Part shown: in pieces, positions 33,533 through 42,528 of the stretch | Layout: each line of letters starts with the position of its first letter | How positions within the stretch are numbered: position 1 is the stretch's first letter | DNA from: Paenibacillus taichungensis | GTDB lineage: Bacteria > Bacillota > Bacilli > Paenibacillales > Paenibacillaceae | Direction: 5' to 3' | Length of the DNA: 64,000 nucleotides | NCBI RefSeq assembly: GCF_013359905.1 | Contig: NZ_JABMCC010000118.1 | Span: forward strand, 868,001 to 932,000 | Made by a program: the position numbers and the translations under genes | Notes under the pieces: model-generated | The model's database searches: none | What the model was told of the DNA's origin: nothing | Seen by the model: only the letters and a program-made list of their open reading frames with translations

Positions 33533-35869
33533 TTATCGCTGCTGCTCCCGGTATTTTCCGGGGGTAGTTCCCGTAATTTTACGAAATGTACGGATAAAAG
33601 CGGTAGGGTTCGTGTAATTGAGTTTCTCGGCAATCTCCGATATTTTCAGGTTGGTCGTCTGCAGCCAGGTCTTGGCTTTTTCCATCCGGTATTCGGCAAG
33701 GTATTCCGTAAAGTTCACGCCAGCCTCCTTCTTGAACACACGGCTCAGATAGACTGGATGAAAATTCAGTTCTTCTGCGCAAGCTTCCAGCGACAATTCG
33801 CGATCATATCGCTCCTCGATCAGCCGAATCATGCGCCGGGCAATATTCAAATATTGAGACTCTTCCTGCTCGCGCCAGAATCGAATGACGGGTTGAAATA
33901 AACATTTGCGGAACCAGTTCGTCATTTCATCCAATGTGGACAACTTCAGCAATCGAGCCATGGAGGCCTTTTCACCCAATACTTCCGCAACATTCCCACC
34001 CTGCTCCTGTACTAGCTGATACACACGGGACAATAGCTGAACCATGATAACCGGGTATTCGCTGAAGTGTAGCTTCTTGTCTGCGAGCAGACTGAGGTAT
34101 TGCTTAAAGTACGCATCGGTTTTCTCCTCGTCCCCTTGCTTGAGCGCAGAAGCCAACTGGTCCTCAATCATCCTGAGCTGTGTATATAACGCTGCCTCCG
34201 TCTGTCCGCGCGGCTGAATATCCTCGTAATGCAAAATAATACGGCTGCCCAGACTTACCCTGCCTTGCAGAGCCTCACGACTCTCCTGGTAAGCCCGTGG
34301 CGAATCACCTATTGCAGAATAGGAACGACTAATACCGATACTTACAGGCAGATTCAGATAGGTCACGACCCGCTCACGGATCATTTCCGCTTGAGTGTGC
34401 ATCCACTCTTTTAGTTGTACTTCATCATCCAACACGGATGCCAATACCGTAACTTGGGCGTCATCAATCATAACAGGTGCAAACCGAATCTCAGAGGGCA
34501 GCAGTTCAGCGACCATATTGTTTAACGCGAACAGCAGCAGATCCCGGTCCTGCTCTTCATACCTTGTCCCTTCAAGGGTGTCAATTTGAAGTGTAAGTAC
34601 CCCAAGTCTAGCCCATGAGGTTGGAAAATCGTATAACTGACCCTGATATCTGAAGTCATCTTCTGATATTTTGCCTGTAAGCAGTTTGGTCATAAAAAAT
34701 TCCTGCAAATGAATATGCTGGCCCTTCATCTGCTCACGCATCGTTTTCTCCGAACTGAACAAAGTCGATAATTGCTCTTCAATGTATATAAATTCATCCT
34801 GACGGCGTCCCGACGGAGCCATTGGAGAATCCAGTCCTTTCGTAAACTGCAGAAGTCTGGAAATGGGAGAGTACATCTTGCGACTGCCATAAAAGGCTAC
34901 TAGTCCCGTTAAACATAACATGACCAGCGTAGCCACACCTGTAACCAATGCAATTTTCTGCGACTGGGCGGTTATCTGACTCAGCGATACAACAGATACA
35001 TACAACCAGCCATTAAGTGGGGACTGCCTGTAGCTAACCGCCACCTGGCTTCCTTCCACTTCTGCGCTGAAGAAACCCTCCGACTGTCCCGTCGTTTGTA
35101 CCTTTTCGTGGATTTCCTGATTCAGCGTGTCGTATTTCCCGTCTTGTTCTGTATCGTTGAGAAAATATTTCTGCTCCCGATCAAGGACGTACATATCCCC
35201 TGAATTCGGATTTCGACTTAGAAATGTACTTAGCTCTGTATCGGCTATGTCTATAACCAGAAACCCCTTTGGTTTCACATTCGTTGGTATCATCGGAATC
35301 TTGAATACCATGCTGACCACATTGTCGGATGAAATAAGGGTAGGCACTTGTTCTTGTGCCGCTTCACCGACTCCGGCCGATACCGGTATACTTTCTTTAG
35401 TTGAACTCACATTTTGCGTCACCCAAAACAGGCTGTTTGTATATTTCAAATAGGAACCAATCCGGTCCCGAATACTGAAATCATCCAATTTTCCGAAAGA
35501 TCGCATCGATACAACCCAGTCTTCATCCAGATTCACGAGATAAGCCTGATCGATATTTGTAACCGATTGCAAATTATTAAATCCGGAAGTCAGATCTCGA
35601 ATTTCCTGAAATTCGCTGCTGTCCAGCGGTTTTTTCATCGCTTGTAATACCAGTGGAGAATTCACATACTGGATGGACGATAATTGCAGGCTGCGCAATA
35701 CTTGCTCGACCCGCATTTGGGTCTGATGCAGAATCTGCAAATTACTCTCCCGCACCTTCTGCTCAATGTCACTTGAGGCAATAGAATAGGAGACCGAACC
35801 AATAACAATGACCGGAAGGGCTCCGAGTATCATGGTAAAACAGAGCAAACGCAGCAGGTATTTAGGCAA
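33533..35869 (-). CDS. membrane-bound AraC-family regulator (YtdP-like)
   Basis: A 778-residue protein. Transmembrane helix 1 (about 8-30), a dCache-like extracytoplasmic sensor (about 30-290), transmembrane helix 2 (VATLVMLCLTGLVAFYG, near 310), a cytoplasmic linker with GGDEF-like remnants (YesN/YtdP type), and a C-terminal AraC HTH (about 675-775: ERYDRELSLEACAEELNFHPVYLSRVFKKEAG, TNPTAFIRTFRKITG). It probably senses pectin oligosaccharides and activates the permease operon just downstream. The ATG at 35878 directly abuts AAAGGAGG; a TTG at 35869, nine bases from that site, is the more likely start. It has its own terminator. Confidence 0.88.
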   Translation of the reverse strand: MPKYLLRLLCFTMILGALPVIVIGSVSYSIASSDIEQKVRESNLQILHQTQMRVEQVLRSLQLSSIQYVNSPLVLQAMKKPLDSSEFQEIRDLTSGFNNLQSVTNIDQAYLVNLDEDWVVSMRSFGKLDDFSIRDRIGSYLKYTNSLFWVTQNVSSTKESIPVSAGVGEAAQEQVPTLISSDNVVSMVFKIPMIPTNVKPKGFLVIDIADTELSTFLSRNPNSGDMYVLDREQKYFLNDTEQDGKYDTLNQEIHEKVQTTGQSEGFFSAEVEGSQVAVSYRQSPLNGWLYVSVVSLSQITAQSQKIALVTGVATLVMLCLTGLVAFYGSRKMYSPISRLLQFTKGLDSPMAPSGRRQDEFIYIEEQLSTLFSSEKTMREQMKGQHIHLQEFFMTKLLTGKISEDDFRYQGQLYDFPTSWARLGVLTLQIDTLEGTRYEEQDRDLLLFALNNMVAELLPSEIRFAPVMIDDAQVTVLASVLDDEVQLKEWMHTQAEMIRERVVTYLNLPVSIGISRSYSAIGDSPRAYQESREALQGRVSLGSRIILHYEDIQPRGQTEAALYTQLRMIEDQLASALKQGDEEKTDAYFKQYLSLLADKKLHFSEYPVIMVQLLSRVYQLVQEQGGNVAEVLGEKASMARLLKLSTLDEMTNWFRKCLFQPVIRFWREQEESQYLNIARRMIRLIEERYDRELSLEACAEELNFHPVYLSRVFKKEAGVNFTEYLAEYRMEKAKTWLQTTNLKISEIAEKLNYTNPTAFIRTFRKITGTTPGKYREQQR

Positions 35870-36036
35870 AAAGAGCATCCTCCTTTGTGCATTTTGCGTG
35901 ATTTGAACGAGAACGATTTCGGAATCACTTCCCGTACTTATGCAAAACGTATGTATAATATCGCTTTCATTGGATTAATTTACTATTGTTATTTTAAAAC
36001 CCATTGTTATTCAAGTCCACTATTTATTATTGAAGG

Positions 36037-36066
36037 TTGACTTCAAAGCAATTTCCAGTTTATATT
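36037..36066 (+). promoter_or_regulatory. promoter of the MutS2-like gene leader
   Basis: TTGACT (36037-36042), an 18-base spacer and TATATT (36061-36066). Transcription would start near 36073, about 365 bases before the main start codon. Confidence 0.65.
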
Positions 36067-36100
36067 AGTTGCATATTCCTCAATCAAAGGAGAGATTTTG

Positions 36101-36124
36101 ATGTCGGTGAGCGTTCTTAACTAA
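36101..36124 (+). CDS. 7-residue leader peptide (MSVSVLN) of the MutS2-like gene
   Basis: AAAGGAGAG (36086-36094) precedes ATG 36101 at ideal spacing; seven codons end at TAA. The last four codons (GTTCTTAACTAA, 36113-36124) are perfectly complementary to 36210-36221, so translation of the leader and formation of this stem exclude each other. The ribosome binding site resembles that of the main ORF. No known stalling motif is recognised. Confidence 0.55.
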   Translation: MSVSVLN

Positions 36125-36221
36125 CAAGTTTCATATTCAGGAGTTTGGCCTTCGATTCACTTGTGCCTTGTGGCATACGTGTATTTCATGATGCGCCATT
36201 ACCCTGTACTTAGTTAAGAAC
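36113..36221 (+). promoter_or_regulatory. 12-bp long-range stem of the leader
   Basis: GTTCTTAACTAA (36113-36124) and TTAGTTAAGAAC (36210-36221) pair perfectly across 85 bases. The 3' arm continues into GAACAGCG (36218-36225), which can instead pair with CGCT/GTTC in the first terminator (36274-36283, one 2-base bulge), a plausible antiterminator. Confidence 0.6.
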
Positions 36222-36270
36222 AGCGGATATCATAAATCGCCTCCGGGATTGTACGTGTCCGGGTCTATTT

Positions 36271-36298
36271 CCGCGCTGTGTTCAGCGTGGATTTTTTT
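36271..36298 (+). terminator. leader terminator 1 upstream of the MutS2-like gene
   Basis: CCGCGCTG-TGTT-CAGCGTGG, an 8-bp stem with one G-T pair, followed by A and seven T. It is enclosed by a further 7-bp stem GGTCTAT (36262-36268)/ATAGACC (36301-36307). Confidence 0.75.
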
Positions 36299-36336
36299 GT
36301 ATAGACCTATAACGGGCCCTACTTTCCCGTACGTTA

Positions 36337-36375
36337 AGGGCGGAGAATGACGTTTGTTCATTCTCCGCCCTTTTT
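36337..36375 (+). terminator. leader terminator 2 upstream of the MutS2-like gene
   Basis: A perfect 14-bp stem AGGGCGGAGAATGA (36337-36350)/TCATTCTCCGCCCT (36358-36371) followed by five T. GCCCT at 36315-36319 could pair with AGGGC at 36337-36341 and open it. It lies 65 bases before the start codon. Confidence 0.8.
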
Positions 36376-36439
36376 GCGTTTTTCGGGAATATATTCGCTT
36401 TAACCGAAATTCCATTTTATATCCAAGGAGAGATCAAGC

Positions 36440-38449
36440 ATGAATGAAAAAACGTTAACCAGTCTGGGTTATCCCCAAATTCAAAAAAACGTTGCTAACT
36501 GTGCCCTATCCTATTTGGGCAAACGTTACGCAAGAGACATGAAGCCAATGGTGGACGCTTCTCTGATTCAAATGCGTCTGGAAGAGACCGCTGAAGCGGC
36601 AGCTTTGATTCGTAACGGCGCCAGTGTGCCCATTCCATCACTGGATGGCATGGAGACCATTATGGATCTGCTAGGTACCGGTTATTTATTTACGGAACGT
36701 GATTTCAGCCATCTCGCCCAATTTCTTCGCAGCTGCGCACAGCTTATGAAATACATGGAGGGCAAATCCGAAGTTGCCCCTACAGTTAGTCGCTACGCTT
36801 CATCCATGATATGGATGGAATCCCTGCTGAGTGAGATTGAACGCTGTATCCATAGTGGACGCATTCAGGATCAGGCGAGCAAGGAACTGATACGTATTCG
36901 TAAAAAAATGACAGTCAATGAGGAACGCATGAAGCGAAAGCTTGATTCTCTATTAAGCAAACACCGCTCCATCATGCAGGAAAATGTGATCAGTCAACGT
37001 GGTGGAAGAACAGTGCTGCCCATTAAGAAAGAATTCCGCAAACACATTAAAGGCAGTGTGCTGGATGAATCGGGAAGTGGCCAAACCGTATATATTGAGC
37101 CTGCTGAATTAGTAGGTCTGCAAATGGAGCTGGCTTCACTGCAAGCCGAGGAATCACGGGAGGAGATGAAAATCCTCGGTGACTTAACCTCCCTTGCTGA
37201 GTCTTATAATCGTGAAATCGCACTAAACACGGAAACGGTAGGAATTCTGGATTTCCTGTTCGCCAAAGCGAAATATGCGGCGACCATGGACGGACGGACT
37301 GTGCGCGTCAATGCCAATGGACGGGTTCGGCTTCATCATGCCCGCCATCCGTTTATGGGTGCATCCATGGTTCCGCTTGATTTTGCAATTGGTCAGACGT
37401 ATTCCTCACTAATCATTACAGGGCCGAATACGGGTGGCAAAACGGTTGCACTCAAAACACTGGGTCTGCTTACCTTGATGATGCAATCCGGTCTGCTTGT
37501 GCCTGTCGATGAAGATGGCGAGATGGCCGTATATCATGAAATTGCTGTGGATATCGGCGATGGACAGAGCCTGGAGCAAGCACTCAGTACCTTTTCTGCA
37601 CATATTCGCAACATGATTGGCATCCTGGAGCAAGCCGATTCATCGACACTTGTGCTTATTGACGAGATGGCCTCCGGTACCGATCCCGGTGAGGGAGTGG
37701 GACTCTCGATCGCCATGCTGGAGGAGCTGCACAGCCGTGGAGCTACCGTTATCGCGACAACCCATTTTGGGGAAATCAAACATTTTGCAGCAGCCACGCC
37801 TGGATTTGAGAATGCACGAATGGAATTTGATACGGTCTCTCTTCAACCTCTTTATCGATTGCGGATCGGAGAAGCCGGTGACAGCTATGCCTATTCCATT
37901 GCACTGAAATTGGGTATGCCACAGCGTATTATTGAGCGCTCCAAGCTCATTTCAGATCAGGGTGTCTCGCAAAGTGTCTCTTCCACCTCCTCTCCAACCG
38001 TGCCTAAAGTAAGTTCAACGTCATCGCAAATAAACAGCACGGTTGAACAAAAACAATGGAATGAAGCAAGGAACAAGACGAAACCTGTCAGCCCGTCCGT
38101 ACAAACTGAAACAAAAAAGCAATCTGCTGATCGGCCTGAAACATTAGAACCCGCTTCCCTAGCCAAAGCATTCCGAAAAGGGGATCGCGTCTATGCAGCT
38201 TATCTGAACCAGTCAGGCATCGTATGTGATGTGGAGGACAGTCGCGGAAATATCGGAGTCATGCTGCGCGGACGTAAAGTCAAAATTCATAAGAAACGAC
38301 TAACTCTGCACATCTCCGCAGATGAACTATATCCGGGTGACTATGACCTCGACATTGTGCTGGAGACCAAAGAGAACCGCAAGAAACGCAAACTGATGAG
38401 TCGCAAGCATGTGGAAGGACTGAAGATTGAATTGCCCCCTGAAGAATAA
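36440..38449 (+). CDS. MutS2-like ATPase lacking the Smr domain
   Basis: A 669-residue MutS2-family protein (usual MutS2 about 785). The core and clamp region (1-320) carries the MutS2 signatures QRGGRTVLPIKKEFR and SGSGQTVYIEPAELV. The ATPase has Walker A GPNTGGKT (328-335), STFSAH (384-389) and Walker B TLVLIDEM (403-410). Beyond about 505 the usual coiled coil is replaced by a Ser/Thr-rich linker (505-570), then a KOW-like domain (578-625). The C-terminal Smr nuclease is absent; the protein ends GLKIELPPEE. Known: Bacillus MutS2 binds collided ribosomes and splits them. The leader-peptide attenuator upstream fits a gene induced by translation stress. AAGGAG precedes ATG 36440. Confidence 0.88.
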   Translation: MNEKTLTSLGYPQIQKNVANCALSYLGKRYARDMKPMVDASLIQMRLEETAEAAALIRNGASVPIPSLDGMETIMDLLGTGYLFTERDFSHLAQFLRSCAQLMKYMEGKSEVAPTVSRYASSMIWMESLLSEIERCIHSGRIQDQASKELIRIRKKMTVNEERMKRKLDSLLSKHRSIMQENVISQRGGRTVLPIKKEFRKHIKGSVLDESGSGQTVYIEPAELVGLQMELASLQAEESREEMKILGDLTSLAESYNREIALNTETVGILDFLFAKAKYAATMDGRTVRVNANGRVRLHHARHPFMGASMVPLDFAIGQTYSSLIITGPNTGGKTVALKTLGLLTLMMQSGLLVPVDEDGEMAVYHEIAVDIGDGQSLEQALSTFSAHIRNMIGILEQADSSTLVLIDEMASGTDPGEGVGLSIAMLEELHSRGATVIATTHFGEIKHFAAATPGFENARMEFDTVSLQPLYRLRIGEAGDSYAYSIALKLGMPQRIIERSKLISDQGVSQSVSSTSSPTVPKVSSTSSQINSTVEQKQWNEARNKTKPVSPSVQTETKKQSADRPETLEPASLAKAFRKGDRVYAAYLNQSGIVCDVEDSRGNIGVMLRGRKVKIHKKRLTLHISADELYPGDYDLDIVLETKENRKKRKLMSRKHVEGLKIELPPEE

Positions 38450-38542
38450 CCGGAAATTTTATATAATGGGTTTAGTTGCTATACTTTAATAAACCTATCG
38501 GATCGTTCGTGGTTAGAAATTCATCGGGGAAGGAAGACTCGT

Positions 38543-38791
38543 ATGTCTGTTGAGCAAGATACAAACAAAGTCACACCAGAAGTTCTTGTATGTCCTTTGT
38601 GTGGGGAGGCCAATGGCTGCTCCTATGCCGCTGGTCGTCCTCATTCAGAATGCTGGTGTAACCGGGCTGTGTTCCCAGAAGGGGTATTTGACCCCATTCC
38701 GGCAGAACAGCGTAGGAAGTCCTGCATCTGCGAGGCATGTCTGGATACGTATAAAAAGAAGACAGAGCAAAATAAAGAGCCCCACAGTTAA
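38543..38791 (+). CDS. cysteine-rich CWC family protein
   Basis: An 82-residue protein with paired cysteines in the order CPLCGEANGC, ECWC, CICEAC, the pattern of the cysteine-rich CWC family (PF14375), presumably metal-binding; function unknown. AAGGAAGA lies upstream of ATG 38543. It is 93 bases downstream of the MutS2-like gene on the same strand and could be read through from it. A shared terminator follows. Confidence 0.8.
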   Translation: MSVEQDTNKVTPEVLVCPLCGEANGCSYAAGRPHSECWCNRAVFPEGVFDPIPAEQRRKSCICEACLDTYKKKTEQNKEPHS

Positions 38792-38807
38792 CCCTGTGAG
38801 GCTCTTC
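38775..38807. terminator. terminator between the CWC gene and mtlD
   Basis: AAGAGCCCCACAG pairs with CTGTGAGGCTCTT (one mismatch). T-rich tracts follow on both strands, so it can serve both convergent units. Confidence 0.8.
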
Positions 38808-38843
38808 TTCTATTGATATAATTTTGTATTGAAATACAGACCG

Positions 38844-39995
38844 TTACTTCTGCAGTTGTTGATAATGCGCTACAGCCTGCTTCAGTACAGGGTGACTCTC
38901 ATCCATGGACGTATACTGGCTAAGTGCTGCTTCAATCCCTTTTTGCTGGATCGTAGTCTGGAGTTCTACCGCTTCCGGGTCTTCGGAAATGTCAAACTTG
39001 CAGGCAGCGGCCATGCCCATTGCCAGATGTGTTGTCTCCGTTCCATACTCGTAAGCCTGGAGAGCCGGGCGAACTAGACGGTCATTCGGGGACAGTTTCC
39101 GCAGTGGAGAACGTCCTACACGAGTTACCTCATCCGTCAGATGTGGGTTAACGAACCGTTCCAATATTTTGGCAATGTACATCTGATGATCGTCGGCATT
39201 GAATCCAAAACGCTTCACCAAAACTGCTCCGGTTTCCTGCAAGGCACCATATACGATGGATTTGACTTTTTCATCGGCGATAGCCTTCTGAATTGTATCA
39301 AACCCGTTCACATATCCAATATAAGCGGCAATACAGTGTCCGGTATTTACGGTAAACAGCTTCCGTTCGATATAAGGCTCCAGATCATCCACATACATTA
39401 CACCCTCAACCGGTTTGAACGCAGGAGCCATTTGTGAACGGTCAACAACCCATTCATAGAAAGGCTCTACCTGTACATGCAATGGATCTTCATGATGCTG
39501 AATCGGCACAATCCGGTCCACGGCAGAGTCTGGGAAATACACATACTGATCCGCAAGCAGGCGAGTCCGCTCATCAAGCAGACCATATACATGTTCTTTC
39601 AGCTGAGTGCTGGCTCCAATTGCGTTTTCACAAGCAATGATGTGAAGCGGCTGGAAGACATCACCTGTTCCCAGTCTGGACGTAAGTCCTTTGGCAATAC
39701 CGGGAGCAATATGTTTCAGGATGTTCACACCCACTGCGGTTGTGATCAATTCAGCTTCTGCAACGTTCTGAGCAACGGTATCCAGGTTGGTTCCATCGAT
39801 CGCACTCACACCGGTAACTGTCTCCAGGTCCTTGGCTTCGTTAGCCAGTTCAACCGTGTATTCTCCACGCTGCTCTAGAGCCTTAACCAGCTCCTGGTTA
39901 ACGTCCGAGAAAACGACATTGTAGCCTGCACGGGACAGAATCAAACCGATAAAGCCACGTCCAATATTACCTGCTCCAAAGTGAAGGGCCTTCAT
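38844..39995 (-). CDS. mtlD: mannitol-1-phosphate 5-dehydrogenase
   Basis: A 383-residue NAD-dependent enzyme converting mannitol 1-phosphate to fructose 6-phosphate. The N-terminal NAD site HFGAGNIGRGFIG is at residues 5-17, and the catalytic region contains NTGHCIAAYIGY with the conserved Lys downstream in the polyol-specific dehydrogenase domain. Length equals the family norm. Its ATG overlaps the stop codon of mtlF. It is the last gene of the mannitol operon. Confidence 0.97.
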   Translation of the reverse strand: MKALHFGAGNIGRGFIGLILSRAGYNVVFSDVNQELVKALEQRGEYTVELANEAKDLETVTGVSAIDGTNLDTVAQNVAEAELITTAVGVNILKHIAPGIAKGLTSRLGTGDVFQPLHIIACENAIGASTQLKEHVYGLLDERTRLLADQYVYFPDSAVDRIVPIQHHEDPLHVQVEPFYEWVVDRSQMAPAFKPVEGVMYVDDLEPYIERKLFTVNTGHCIAAYIGYVNGFDTIQKAIADEKVKSIVYGALQETGAVLVKRFGFNADDHQMYIAKILERFVNPHLTDEVTRVGRSPLRKLSPNDRLVRPALQAYEYGTETTHLAMGMAAACKFDISEDPEAVELQTTIQQKGIEAALSQYTSMDESHPVLKQAVAHYQQLQK

Positions 39996-40426
39996 AGTTC
40001 CATTTCACTTTCCAAAATAGTGATGACTTCTTCAGCAGTTTGAGCATGACGCAAAGCTTCCATGTTCTCTTCCTCGGCGCAGATGACTGCGATGCTGGTC
40101 AGGATCTCCATATGTTCTCCGCCCTGAGCAGCGATACCAATTACCATATACGCTTTCTCTTCCCCAAAATCAACACCTTGCGGGAACTGAATGACCGATA
40201 TACCTGTGGACAGGATAAATGATTTGGATTCCTTCGTGCCGTGTGGAATCGCAAGTCCGTTGCCAACATACGTGGAGACAATCTCTTCACGCTCCAGCAT
40301 TTTGTCAATGTATTCAGCGGTGATATGTCCCGCGTCTTTCAAAATTTGACCTGCCATACGAATCGCTTCGTATTTATCCTGAGCCGTTGCATTCATGATG
40401 ACTTTATCTTTAGTTAACACACTCAT
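39992..40426 (-). CDS. mtlF: mannitol-specific PTS EIIA component
   Basis: A 144-residue EIIA of the mannitol/fructose family. The phosphorylated His lies in GNGLAIPHGTKESK. It takes phosphate from HPr and passes it to the EIIB domain of MtlA; phospho-relay also reaches MtlR. It overlaps mtlR by four bases (ATGA) and mtlD likewise, indicating coupled translation. Confidence 0.96.
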   Translation of the reverse strand: MSVLTKDKVIMNATAQDKYEAIRMAGQILKDAGHITAEYIDKMLEREEIVSTYVGNGLAIPHGTKESKSFILSTGISVIQFPQGVDFGEEKAYMVIGIAAQGGEHMEILTSIAVICAEEENMEALRHAQTAEEVITILESEMEL

Positions 40427-42528
40427 GTTTGAATACCTCCAATTTCTGTTTTGCTGCGGTAAAATCCCGCAAGTTCTTGGGACAAGTAATGAATAAGATC
40501 ATCCCGGTTGCCTTTTTCAAGTAATGTGATCATTTCTTCCTGCAACAATAGTGCACTGATCTCACTCAGTACTTCCAAACTTTCCTTCGATAACTGTCTG
40601 GGTCCTAGCATCAAGAGCACATGGCTGACACCTGTCGGGTCTTCCGGCGTGCGCAGAAGCGGCTCTGTCAACTGGAACAGCGTGATTGAAGGACTGTGTA
40701 TGCCATCACTGCGTGTATGAAACAAAGCGAGGGAAGTCCCAGGAATTTTCTGGCTTCCAACCGCTTCACGCTCCTCCAGCAGCCTGGCAATCTCTTCAGG
40801 ATTATTTAACACACCAGATTGATGTAAAACGCTGCACATGGCATAGGCCGTGTCAAAAAATCCAATCTTCTGATTATCCAGCGGGAACACCTGAAACTTG
40901 CCGATAATCTGTACGATTTCAATCAGGGTCGCTTCCAGTCCAACCGGATCGGAAAATCGTCCTGTTGTCCTTGAATCTGCTTCAGGTGGGGGACTATGTT
41001 CCCGCTGAAGCGTCGTTGTCCTGATGAAGTGCCTTAAACGTTCACTTTCTTCTGCCGTCAGCAGTGGGCTCACCTTGTAGTATTGATGTTTATCCATTGG
41101 CAGATCCACAGTAGAGAGAACCAGATCATATTCCGTCTTTGGTATACGCGCGGCTTCATACCAGGACACACTGTCCACAATCCGAATCTCGGGAATTTCC
41201 TTGGACAGTCGGCTCGATAACATCCGTGAAGATCCGATCCCGCTCGTACAAACGACGACAGCCCTGATTTCACGTTTCAGCACCCGCAGTCGTTCAATGG
41301 AAGCACCGAAGTGCATCACCAAAAATCCAATCTCTTCATCCGGAACATCCGTATTGGGCCAAGCCTCTCGCACTGCTTGCTTTACATCCTCAAAGAGTGA
41401 TTCATAATCCTTGCGGATCTGTTGAAGCAGCGGATTACGGATGAGCTGCCGATCATCCATTCGTTCCAGTACTGGCTCCATATGGGCAATCAGACCTTCA
41501 CGGAGCAGACGATCCTCATGGAACGAATAATGAGTTTTCTGCTGCATCCGATCTGTGAGGGAACGAACCATGTCAAGTAAGACCAGATCGTCTACGGGCA
41601 GCAGACGTGAGGAATGAATCGATTGCTCGATTTCAATCAGCAGCCTGTGAAAATAAGCCTGCTCCTCGCCCACAAACTCCAGCCCAAGCTGGGCAGATAG
41701 AACACCGCACAAACGGGAAGCTAAATATTCCGGCACCTTCTGCTCAACATGTAGAGGCATTCCAACGTCTTTTTTGTCTTGTTGAGTGCTCCGACCTATG
41801 CCAAAACCTTTGCGAATCCGCACAACGGCTACAGACAATTGGATCAGCAGCTTCATGTATTGACGCTCCGGTATATTTTCCAACCACTCAATATCCGGCT
41901 GCCATAACGCGTTTTCGACCGTAAGTACATCCTCATGCCCTATCATTTCCAGAAGCTTGCTGCTTACTTTGGAAACTCCCTGCTCCGCCTGTCTACCGAA
42001 CAAATCGGATTCATCCAGATATTCAAGAGCGAGCGCGGAAATAGCCATGCGATGAGCCAACTCACTTCCATTGATCTTGACCCCATATCCACGTCTGCGA
42101 ACCAGCTTCAATCCTGCCAGCTGAATGCGTGGCTCCAGATCGTCCAGATCATTGCTTGCCGTAGATACGGTTACTTTCAGATCTGAGGCCAATGCAAGCA
42201 GCTTCACAGGCTCGGATTCATCCAGCAAAATACAAAGCATGAAGAGTTTACGCTCTTCGGGCGTAAACTCCACATATTCGTTAAGCTCAAGTTGTTGACG
42301 CAATACGGCCAAATCATCGGAACCGGGATCAATTCGAACCCCGGTTCCCGATTTTTTTTCCAATCTCATGCCAAGGGGCTCAAGCCATTGTTCAATCATC
42401 TGCAACTCTCGATGTACGGTACGAGTGCTTACTTTGACCGCAACAGCTATATCGCCAGCAGTTACTTCATGAGGATGCTCCAGCAGGAACTCCACGATCT
42501 CACGCTGTCTCCTTGTAATATTACTCAT
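40423..42528 (-). CDS. mtlR: mannitol operon activator MtlR
   Basis: A 701-residue PRD-containing activator. N-terminal HTH domains (about 1-100, VSTRTVHRELQMIEQWL), two PTS regulation domains with conserved His (about 190-400; MHFGASIERL ends PRD2), an EIIB-like domain (VVVCTSGIGSSRML, Cys near 419) and a C-terminal EIIA-like domain with ALFHTRSDG. HPr-dependent phosphorylation activates it, and EIIA/EIIB phosphorylation inhibits it, in the Geobacillus and Bacillus homologues. Gene order mtlA-mtlR-mtlF-mtlD is as in Geobacillus. Its start overlaps the mtlA stop (TGATG). Confidence 0.95.
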   Translation of the reverse strand: MSNITRRQREIVEFLLEHPHEVTAGDIAVAVKVSTRTVHRELQMIEQWLEPLGMRLEKKSGTGVRIDPGSDDLAVLRQQLELNEYVEFTPEERKLFMLCILLDESEPVKLLALASDLKVTVSTASNDLDDLEPRIQLAGLKLVRRRGYGVKINGSELAHRMAISALALEYLDESDLFGRQAEQGVSKVSSKLLEMIGHEDVLTVENALWQPDIEWLENIPERQYMKLLIQLSVAVVRIRKGFGIGRSTQQDKKDVGMPLHVEQKVPEYLASRLCGVLSAQLGLEFVGEEQAYFHRLLIEIEQSIHSSRLLPVDDLVLLDMVRSLTDRMQQKTHYSFHEDRLLREGLIAHMEPVLERMDDRQLIRNPLLQQIRKDYESLFEDVKQAVREAWPNTDVPDEEIGFLVMHFGASIERLRVLKREIRAVVVCTSGIGSSRMLSSRLSKEIPEIRIVDSVSWYEAARIPKTEYDLVLSTVDLPMDKHQYYKVSPLLTAEESERLRHFIRTTTLQREHSPPPEADSRTTGRFSDPVGLEATLIEIVQIIGKFQVFPLDNQKIGFFDTAYAMCSVLHQSGVLNNPEEIARLLEEREAVGSQKIPGTSLALFHTRSDGIHSPSITLFQLTEPLLRTPEDPTGVSHVLLMLGPRQLSKESLEVLSEISALLLQEEMITLLEKGNRDDLIHYLSQELAGFYRSKTEIGGIQT

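Noticed and set aside
36230..36415. 61-codon minus-strand frame in the MutS2-like leader
   Set aside because: It exists because the terminator arms are symmetrical; no ribosome binding site and unlike any protein.
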